From Treponema sp. (GTDB lineage: Bacteria; Spirochaetota; Spirochaetia; Treponematales; Treponemataceae): a stretch of 28,053 nt of DNA. The position numbers and the translations under genes were made by a program. The notes below the pieces were generated by a model. That model was not told the DNA's origin and ran no database searches. It saw nothing but the letters and a program-made list of their open reading frames with translations. Location: contig JAFZWX010000024.1 in NCBI GenBank assembly GCA_017617145.1, positions 1 through 28,053 on the forward strand, written 5' to 3'. Below, one piece after another: positions 22,928-28,053 of the stretch. Positions within the stretch are counted from its first letter, which is position 1, and the number at the start of each line of letters is the position of its first letter.

Positions 22928-22949
22928 TTTCCGAAATCTTTCCGAAATC
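22928..22949. repeat. 11-bp tandem repeat
   Basis: TTTCCGAAATC occurs twice head to tail, with a partial third copy (ATTCCGAAG) 11 bases on. Iterons of this type beside a phage module may be recombinase or excisionase arm sites. Confidence 0.5.
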
Positions 22950-22981
22950 CTGTTGAAATGATTCCGAAGAAAAAACAGGCC

Positions 22982-23008
22982 GACCCCCACCCGTGCGAGG
23001 TGGGGGTC
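22982..23008. repeat. GC-rich perfect palindrome
   Basis: GACCCCCACC and GGTGGGGGTC form a 10-bp perfect stem around a 7-base loop (CGTGCGA). The plus strand lacks a T-run. On the minus strand a T6 run follows only after several bases, so terminator function is doubtful. It stands out sharply from the AT-rich surroundings. Confidence 0.6.
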
Positions 23009-23086
23009 TGAAATTTAATAAAAAATGGGCTTTCCTAAAAGTTAAGAAATATTAACCAACGGGAAAGAGTGACCGGGAGTATTATT

Positions 23087-23122
23087 AAGCCATAACAGAA
23101 AGACTGTTGTGGCTTTTTTTTT
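23087..23122 (+). terminator. Strong intrinsic terminator ahead of the phage genes
   Basis: AAGCCATAACAG and CTGTTGTGGCTT pair over all 12 positions (one T-G) around AAAGA, followed by seven T. It ends only 27 bases before the first phage start codon. Confidence 0.85.
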
Positions 23123-23148
23123 ATTTTAAAAACTTTTTGGAGGCTTTT

Positions 23149-23343
23149 ATGAGCGAGAACAAAGACGATGGTTTGGATTTGCTGAGCGTTGAAGAAGCTG
23201 CGGCATATTTGAAATTCAGTACGAATTACATTTACAGGCTGGCGAAGGAAAACAAGATTCCGCATGTGAATTTTGGAAGACGGATAATTTTCCGCAAGAA
23301 AGATTTATATGGCTGGATTGGTTCCATGGTTAAGGGGGCGTAA
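23149..23343 (+). CDS. Excisionase-like helix-turn-helix DNA-binding protein (64 aa)
   Basis: A compact MerR/excisionase-type winged HTH (HTH_17): LLSVEEAAAYLKFSTNYIYR, then LAKENKIPHVNFGRRIIFRK and KDLYGWI. Such proteins bend attachment-site DNA during phage excision or act as small regulators. GGAGG five bases before the ATG at 23149 fixes the start; the longer open frame upstream runs through the terminator. First gene of the phage module; no integrase is next to it, so a regulator of the packaging genes is an equally good reading. Confidence 0.75.
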   Translation: MSENKDDGLDLLSVEEAAAYLKFSTNYIYRLAKENKIPHVNFGRRIIFRKKDLYGWIGSMVKGA

Positions 23344-23345
23344 TT

Positions 23346-23549
23346 ATGTTTGGTGATAAAAGAGCACTGACTGTGAAAGAAGCTGTGAATGAGGCTGCTG
23401 AGTATCTTGAGAAAATGGCTTATGAAAAAAACTATGGTGACATTACTGTCACTCTGTCTATGTATGAGGGAGAGCCGGTAAAACTAAACACGGCTTTTGT
23501 TGAGCATTTGATTAGGCGCAGGAAGATGAGTCTTGTGGTGGAGAAATAG
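23346..23549 (+). CDS. Small phage protein of unknown function (67 aa)
   Basis: Starts two bases after the HTH gene stops, with GGGGG about ten bases before the ATG. The sequence is charged and helical first (LTVKEAVNEAAEYLEKMAYE), then a short beta-like part (GDITVTLSMYEGEPVKLNT). No family recognised. Its position between the HTH and terminase genes and its matching composition make it a genuine phage gene. Confidence 0.65.
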   Translation: MFGDKRALTVKEAVNEAAEYLEKMAYEKNYGDITVTLSMYEGEPVKLNTAFVEHLIRRRKMSLVVEK

Positions 23550-23575
23550 ACATTAGGCAAAAGGAGGATATACAG

Positions 23576-24103
23576 GTGGGAGACAAGGACACTGTTAAGA
23601 CCGCGAACAGTGAACTTACTTTGGCAGAACAGCCTTTGAACTCTTGGGAGAAAAGATTAGACGACGAGCCTCCCAAGGCGTTCAAGGCCTTCTGTCTTTT
23701 TCGCAGTATGGGTTATAAGCGGAGCATTAAGGCGTGTATGGAGATGCACGGTATTGACCCGAAGAAGTACGGAAGCTGGGCGCGTTATGCCAGGCTTTAC
23801 CGCTGGAATGAAAGAGCTCTGGAATATGACACTTACATTGCGAAAGAAACTGAAAGAGAAATTCTTGCGGAGCGTGTTGAGCGCAGAAAGAAACAGATGG
23901 AAATGCTGAACGGTTTTGACGAGCTTGTTGGCAAACGTCTTAAGACTTTGAAGCCAGAAGATCTGAATGCTGACGGCGCAATGGATTTGCTTGAACGTTC
24001 TGCAAAGCTTGATTCGTTCATAACTGGAGCGGACAAGGAAAATGCAAAGCCGGTTCAGGGGGAACTGGCGATAAGCTTTGTTGATTCGTTTAAGGATTTG
24101 TAA
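23576..24103 (+). CDS. Candidate terminase small subunit (175 aa)
   Basis: Small terminases recognise phage DNA and hand it to the large subunit. The assignment rests on position (it overlaps the large-subunit start by one base, TAATG) and on a plausible N-terminal DNA-binding region rich in Arg, Tyr and Trp (FKAFCLFRSMGYKRSIKACM, YGSWARYARLYRWNERALEY). A long charged coiled-coil-like helix follows (KETEREILAERVERRKKQME), suited to oligomerisation. GTG start, supported by AGGAGG nine bases upstream. No strong family signature, so moderate confidence. Confidence 0.65.
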   Translation: MGDKDTVKTANSELTLAEQPLNSWEKRLDDEPPKAFKAFCLFRSMGYKRSIKACMEMHGIDPKKYGSWARYARLYRWNERALEYDTYIAKETEREILAERVERRKKQMEMLNGFDELVGKRLKTLKPEDLNADGAMDLLERSAKLDSFITGADKENAKPVQGELAISFVDSFKDL

Positions 24104-25317
24104 TGACTGCGGAAATCTTTAAGCCGACGAAGGTACAGAAAAAAGCTCTTGAACTTTTGAGCAGTGCGGCAAAACACATTCTGCTGTTCGGTGGTTCGAG
24201 GTCCGGAAAGACAACGGTGTTAGTTATGGCTATCATCTTCCGGGCCTGTCGCTATCCGGGAAGCAGACATTTGATCTGCCGCTTCAGGGCGAAGGATGCT
24301 AGAAGCTCTGTTCTTCATGAGACTTTGATTCCGTGGCTGAACAAAACTGTTGGAGCAAAAAATTATAAAGCTAATGTCCACGACGGTTTGATTACCTTGT
24401 GGAACGGAAGCGAAATTTGGATTGGTGGTCTTGGTGACAAGGAACAGGTAGACCGCATTTTGGGACATGAGTATGTGACGATTTACTTTAACGAAGTGAG
24501 TCAGATTTCCTACTCTGCCATCACCACAGCTTACAGCCGACTTGCTATGAAAGTTGAAGGCTGCAAGAATAAGTTTTTTTATGACTGTAATCCGTGTTCG
24601 CCTATGCATTGGGCGTACAAGGTTTTCATCAGAAAGATTGAACCGAGAACTGATGAGAAACTTAATAAGTCTGAGCTTTATGCGAGTGCGGTTCTGAATC
24701 CTGCGGATAACGCTGAAAATCTTGATGAAGATTACATCAGCGACATTCTGGATAACATGCCGGAAAAACAGAGAGCCCGATTCCGTGATGGTCTTTGGGT
24801 AAAACCTGACGGCAGTGTTTATGAGAAGTTTGAAGAGTCTATGATTCTTCCTCGTGACAAACTGCCGGAAAGCTTTGATAAGTTTACAGGCGGTCAGGAC
24901 TTTGGACTTCATATTGCGGCTGTGAAAGTTGGCTGGGTTGGAGATACCGTTTATGTTGTTGCAGATTTTGGAGGCTTCAACATTACGACTAAAACGAGCG
25001 TTGAGCAGCAGCAGTCTAAACACTGGTACGATGACAACTTTGTGACTTATTGCGACCCGGCTGGCGGCGAAAGAATTCAGGAGGTTCCTGGCGGTGTGAA
25101 AGCGAACAACTCTGTGGATGCAGGAATTGATTACATAATTGCAAAGATTGAACGCGGAAAGTTTTTTGTGTGTAAAGACTGTACCGGAGTTCTTGGAGAA
25201 ATTTGGGATTATTCGCGTGACGAGAATAATCAGATTGTAAAAGTGAATGACCATTACATGGATGCCATGAGGTATGCAATCTTTAGCCCTGTGACAAGCG
25301 GTGTGGTTATGGCATAG
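24103..25317 (+). CDS. Phage terminase large subunit (404 aa)
   Basis: The packaging motor ATPase and nuclease. The Walker A is LLFGGSRSGKTT (about residues 28-38); the Walker B region is VTIYFNEVSQIS (125-136), with Asn where Asp is canonical, as in many terminases. The RNase H-like nuclease domain shows FTGGQDFGLHIAAVKVGW, YCDPAGG and DHYMDAMRYAIF, giving the expected acidic residues. Length is normal for the Terminase_3/6-type proteins. It has a strict order: small subunit, large subunit, portal. A small stem (CATAGGC/GCCTATG) spans its stop codon. Confidence 0.9.
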   Translation: MTAEIFKPTKVQKKALELLSSAAKHILLFGGSRSGKTTVLVMAIIFRACRYPGSRHLICRFRAKDARSSVLHETLIPWLNKTVGAKNYKANVHDGLITLWNGSEIWIGGLGDKEQVDRILGHEYVTIYFNEVSQISYSAITTAYSRLAMKVEGCKNKFFYDCNPCSPMHWAYKVFIRKIEPRTDEKLNKSELYASAVLNPADNAENLDEDYISDILDNMPEKQRARFRDGLWVKPDGSVYEKFEESMILPRDKLPESFDKFTGGQDFGLHIAAVKVGWVGDTVYVVADFGGFNITTKTSVEQQQSKHWYDDNFVTYCDPAGGERIQEVPGGVKANNSVDAGIDYIIAKIERGKFFVCKDCTGVLGEIWDYSRDENNQIVKVNDHYMDAMRYAIFSPVTSGVVMA

Positions 25318-25364
25318 GCTTTTATGCCTATGGCAAAAATCGGATGTGGGAGCCGATAAATAAA

Positions 25365-26570
25365 ATGAAATTCTTTGGCAAAAAGAAACCATTAAAAAAA
25401 GAGCTGCAAAGCTTTGAGCAGTTGAATAATGAAAGCGTGGCTGAGGATTTTGCTGTGCAGGAAAAGAAATCCTGTACTGATCCTTATCTGCAGCATGCCT
25501 GGGTTTCTGTATGCATTGATATATTAACGCGCAACGTTGCCCGTGCGGAGTTTGAAGTTAAAAAAAATGGAAAGCCTGAAAAGGATTCAAGGCTTGTGAA
25601 ATTGTTCCGCTACCCTAACAGGGCTACGAGCCGTTTTGATTTGTGGAAGCAGACCTGCGCCTGGTGGAGTTTAGATGGCGAAGCGTTCTGGTGGTTCGGT
25701 GAAAACTACTGCTGCGGGATTCCTGATGAAATCTTTATTTTAAATCCTCGTAACATGCAGCATGTAGTTGAAGATGGGAAAGTTATTAAATGGGTTTACA
25801 CCGAAGGCGGCAATGGTAAACCGTATATCATTCTGCCTGACGAGCTCATTCATTTTAAGGACTGGAATCCGTGGAATGAATATCGGGGTGTAAGTCCATT
25901 AGTGAGTTTGGGTCTTGAGGTTGAACAGGATTTGCTGGCGGCAAAACAAAATTCGGGACTGTTGAAAGAAGGTGGAGTTCCTAAAGGGCTTCTTAAAACA
26001 GACCAGGTATTGACCGAAGCGGAGGCAGAAATTCTTGCTAGAACCTGGGACAGGAAATACGGGCGCGGTATGAAAAACCGAGTAGCTGTGTTGGGTAAAG
26101 GTACGGAGTATCAGCCTCTGACATTCAGCCCTGATGTTCTGAAGCTTTACGACATGAAATCGTGGAACCTGTATACTCTCCTGGCAAAGTACGGTATTCC
26201 ACCAAGAGTAGCAAATATACAGGATTCAAAAAGTTCCTTAAGCGGCACGGACACAGAGAGCCAGCACCGTGCATTCTGGAATTTTACCCTCATTCCACTT
26301 CTGAGAAACTTTGAACAAATCTTAGAAGTGCAGTTTTTCCGTAGGTTTAACTTGCAGGAGACTGGCGAGTTTAATCTAAATTCCATACCCGAGCTGCAGG
26401 AATCGGAGGATGCACAAAGCAATCGGGACATCGCTGAAATTAATGCCGGGCTCAAGACAATCAATGATGTTCTTAGGGCACGGGGAGAACAAGAGAAACC
26501 GTGGGGCGATATCTGGTACAAGCCTTCTTCCCTGACGGCCATTAATTCTGATTCTATCATTGGAGATTAA
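25365..26570 (+). CDS. HK97-family portal protein (401 aa)
   Basis: Forms the dodecameric DNA channel at one capsid vertex. Family features: WVSVCIDILTRNVARAEFEV, LVKLFRYPNRATSRFDLWKQ, GEAFWWFGE, FILNPRNMQHV, IHFKDWNPWNEYRGVSPL, and the C-terminal block KYGIPPRVANIQDSKSSLSG then QHRAFWNFTLIPLLRNFEQI. The ATG at 25365 is preferred because GGGAG lies upstream, whereas the ATG 21 bases earlier has none. It follows the large terminase after 47 bases. Confidence 0.9.
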   Translation: MKFFGKKKPLKKELQSFEQLNNESVAEDFAVQEKKSCTDPYLQHAWVSVCIDILTRNVARAEFEVKKNGKPEKDSRLVKLFRYPNRATSRFDLWKQTCAWWSLDGEAFWWFGENYCCGIPDEIFILNPRNMQHVVEDGKVIKWVYTEGGNGKPYIILPDELIHFKDWNPWNEYRGVSPLVSLGLEVEQDLLAAKQNSGLLKEGGVPKGLLKTDQVLTEAEAEILARTWDRKYGRGMKNRVAVLGKGTEYQPLTFSPDVLKLYDMKSWNLYTLLAKYGIPPRVANIQDSKSSLSGTDTESQHRAFWNFTLIPLLRNFEQILEVQFFRRFNLQETGEFNLNSIPELQESEDAQSNRDIAEINAGLKTINDVLRARGEQEKPWGDIWYKPSSLTAINSDSIIGD

Positions 26571-26576
26571 AAGCTA

Positions 26577-27227
26577 ATGAAAAAAGTAATGATCGCAACA
26601 ATTGACGCTTACACTAAAGAAATTATTCGAAACTGTGTTACACAGGCATTGCCTAGAGTAGAGATTATTGATGTCACAACTGATGAAGATATTTTGTATC
26701 ACATCAAGAGTGCTGAAGATGACATTATCTTTTTTGATAAGTATTTTTTGAGCTATGTTTTAAGATTCAAAATTATGACTTTACGGGCAATAAGTAAAAA
26801 ACTGCGTATCTATTTTTGTGAAACTGGCGAGTGCTCAAGATATTTTGGGCTGCGTCTATTTAAACTTGGTGTTGATGGATTTGTTGCAAACATTGATAAC
26901 CGTCAAAACTTTATCCAGAAAATCCGGATTATTACCGCTGCCCACAGATTATTTCCAGATGAAGTAATTGAAAGCATTGAAGCAAATGAACATCTGCTTG
27001 AAAACAAATGCTGTGGCGAAGTAACTGAGCTTGAATTTGCGATTGGCATTAAGCTTGGTCAGGGTAAAAGCATGAAGGAAATCAGTGATGAATTAAACAC
27101 ATCTGTGAATGCTGTAGGCAATCATATTCACTGGCTGAAAAAGAAAATCGGCTACAAGAGTATGAATGACTTTACACTTCTTAATCAACAGATGGAAAGA
27201 ATGCACATAAGGAGCTGGGCATGTTAG
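26577..27227 (+). CDS. Receiver-like/LuxR-HTH regulator within the head module (216 aa)
   Basis: The C-terminal part is a clear LuxR-type HTH (about residues 148-200): VTELEFAIGIKLGQGKSMKE, ISDELNTSVNAVGNHIHWLK, KKIGYKS. The N-terminal 120 residues look like a degenerate response-regulator receiver: VMIATIDAYTKE, DDIIFFDKYF (Asp54 at the expected phospho-site) and GVDGFVANID, where the conserved Lys is absent. Such a protein between portal and prohead protease is unusual. It has a ribosome site (GGAG) and overlaps the protease gene by seven bases, so it belongs to the operon. It may time late-gene expression or act on host promoters; the target is unknown. Confidence 0.75.
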   Translation: MKKVMIATIDAYTKEIIRNCVTQALPRVEIIDVTTDEDILYHIKSAEDDIIFFDKYFLSYVLRFKIMTLRAISKKLRIYFCETGECSRYFGLRLFKLGVDGFVANIDNRQNFIQKIRIITAAHRLFPDEVIESIEANEHLLENKCCGEVTELEFAIGIKLGQGKSMKEISDELNTSVNAVGNHIHWLKKKIGYKSMNDFTLLNQQMERMHIRSWAC

Positions 27228-27838
27228 TAAAAATCGATGGTATTACAAACAAAGAGTTTTCAAAGGACAACAACCTTTTCTTAAAATTTCTGCGTGAGAA
27301 CACCTGCTCCGGGAAAGTTACTCCCGAAGTAGAAGTTTTCAAAGGCGCAGAGCTTTCAAGGGAAACCTTTCACTGGGTTATGTCTACTTTTGATACTGAC
27401 CGCGATTTTGAAAAGGTGGACCAGGCCGGATGGGAGCTGAAAAACTATCTGGCAAATCCTGTTGTGTTATGGAGCCATGATTACAGTATACCTGCAATTG
27501 GTGTTGCAAAGAATGTAAAGGCTGACATGAGTCTTGAAGGTGACATTGTGTTCAACGACAAGGATTTTGACGAGTTTGGCTGGAGCATCGGGCAGCGCGT
27601 AAAAGCCGGAGTGCTTAGCTGTGGTTCTGTAGGCTTTCGGGTTGATGAAGTTGAATTCTTGGATGCGGCTGACCGCGAATGTGATTTGATTTTCAGGAAG
27701 CAGGAGCTTTTAGAGTTTTCTATCTGCTGTGTCCCGTCAAATCCATTTGCGAATGTGAAGCTTACTAAAAGTCAGAAAAAAGGAAGTCCTCTTTCTTTTT
27801 ATGACAGGATATGCGCTGGCTTACAGGTCAGAGCTTAA
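27221..27838 (+). CDS. HK97-family prohead protease (205 aa)
   Basis: A serine protease that matures the capsid. ETFHWVMSTFDTDRDFEKVD leads to NPVVLWSHDYSIPAIGVAKN with the catalytic His86, then RVKAGVLSCGSVGFRVDEVE with the nucleophilic Ser136, and ELLEFSICCVPSNPFANV. It overlaps the LuxR-HTH gene (ATGTTAG) with GGAG just ahead, implying coupled translation. The next gene downstream is the probable capsid protein it cleaves. Confidence 0.85.
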   Translation: MLVKIDGITNKEFSKDNNLFLKFLRENTCSGKVTPEVEVFKGAELSRETFHWVMSTFDTDRDFEKVDQAGWELKNYLANPVVLWSHDYSIPAIGVAKNVKADMSLEGDIVFNDKDFDEFGWSIGQRVKAGVLSCGSVGFRVDEVEFLDAADRECDLIFRKQELLEFSICCVPSNPFANVKLTKSQKKGSPLSFYDRICAGLQVRA

Positions 27839-27847
27839 GTAAAAGAT

Positions 27848-27920
27848 TGCCGGATCAATTCCGGCATTGATAAATAAAAACGGAACCGCAACCCAACTAC
27901 CAATTGTCTGCAGTTCCGTT
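27848..27920 (+). promoter_or_regulatory. Two hairpins in the leader of the capsid gene
   Basis: TGCCGGA (27848-27854) pairs with TCCGGCA (27860-27866); AACGGAAC (27879-27886) pairs with GTTCCGTT (27913-27920), extended inward by GCA/TGC after one mismatch. The second hairpin ends 22 bases before the ribosome site of the next gene. No T-run follows, so these look like mRNA-stabilising or processing structures rather than a terminator. Confidence 0.55.
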
Positions 27921-27952
27921 ATTCAAGCGAAGAACAAAAAAGGAGGTTCTAC

Positions 27953-28053
27953 TTGAACGAGGTTATTATAGGCTTGCAGCAGAAATTAAACAATATGAAA
28001 AGCCTGGTACCAACCGAAGCTGCAACACCGGAACAGGTTTCTAAATACTTCAA
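27953..28053 (+). CDS. Probable major capsid protein, N-terminus only (partial)
   Basis: An open frame from TTG at 27953 to the window end: MNEVIIGLQQKLNNMKSLVP and on, a charged helical start like the scaffold (delta) region of HK97-type major capsid proteins. AGGAGG six to seven bases before the TTG is a strong ribosome site. The assignment relies on order (portal, protease, capsid); only about 33 codons are visible and they carry no diagnostic motif. Confidence 0.55.
   Translation, partial: MNEVIIGLQQKLNNMKSLVPTEAATPEQVSKYF

Larger units (their letters stand above)
22807..23148. other. Gap between tRNA-Arg and the phage module
   Basis: No gene is seen in these 342 bases. They hold the tRNA promoter, an 11-bp tandem repeat, a GC-rich perfect palindrome and a strong plus-strand terminator (all listed separately). 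The host/phage boundary is probably here or at the tRNA, but no integrase gene or second attachment copy is in view. Confidence 0.5.

Noticed and set aside
22805..22990. Minus-strand 61-codon frame upstream of tRNA-Arg
   Set aside because: It covers the tRNA promoter and runs into the tRNA itself; no ribosome site.
23035..23265. Minus-strand 76-codon frame over the start of the phage module
   Set aside because: Runs across the strong plus-strand terminator and the HTH gene; no initiation signals.
24220..25392. Long minus-strand open frame (390 codons) opposite the large terminase gene
   Set aside because: It is antisense to a gene with clear Walker and nuclease motifs, and its translation is low-complexity without recognisable domains.
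26147..26560. Minus-strand 137-codon frame opposite the portal gene
   Set aside because: Shadow of the portal coding sequence; no ribosome site or domain.

Overview
The window looks like a chromosomal segment of a low-GC, host-associated Treponema-like spirochaete. This rests on gene content: a LoaP-type NusG paralogue next to a polysaccharide locus (LoaP is known from Firmicutes, Actinobacteria and Spirochaetes), a UDPGP-family uridylyltransferase of the kind seen in treponemes, and a tRNA gene without an encoded CCA. A Firmicute is not excluded. I recognised families by reading translated sequence; no searches were run.

Layout. Positions 1-1376 hold one small unknown gene, a scrap of an IS3-type OrfA gene abutting a perfect 12-bp inverted-repeat hairpin, and a candidate structured RNA (about 1092-1335) with its own promoter and terminator-like end. 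Positions 1377-7927 are an AT-rich defence island around a UDPGP-family gene: a DUF4365 nuclease-like gene, a Panacea-antitoxin pair with an unrecognised partner, two tiny genes, and a compact CBASS operon of CD-NTase, stand-alone E2-like protein and membrane effector.

Positions 7970-20423 are a minus-strand cell-surface polysaccharide locus. UDP-glucose dehydrogenase (first gene) and UDP-glucuronate 4-epimerase (last gene) flank an AT-rich cassette of two IspD-like cytidylyltransferases, LicD, two GT4 glycosyltransferases, Wzx flippase, Wzy polymerase, an SDR dehydratase/epimerase, a CDP-alcohol phosphotransferase-like protein and a hexapeptide acetyltransferase. Together they suggest a uronic-acid-containing glycan decorated with a CDP-activated polyol or amino-alcohol phosphate. 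A promoter with a structured leader precedes ugd, and a divergent loaP gene lies just upstream, so processive antitermination of this 12-kb operon is likely. The CBASS operon starts 42 bp after the last glycan gene on the same strand without an obvious terminator and may be read through.

Positions 20715-22606 hold two toxin-antitoxin loci (a VapB-like antitoxin whose PIN toxin is reduced to its C-terminus, and an intact Xre/RES pair). A tRNA-Arg(GCG) gene follows at 22732-22806. From 23149 to the window end there is a plus-strand, higher-GC tailed-phage packaging and head module: excisionase-like HTH, small gene, small terminase candidate, large terminase, HK97-type portal, a LuxR-HTH protein, prohead protease and the start of the probable major capsid gene. 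No integrase is in view, so the prophage border is undefined.
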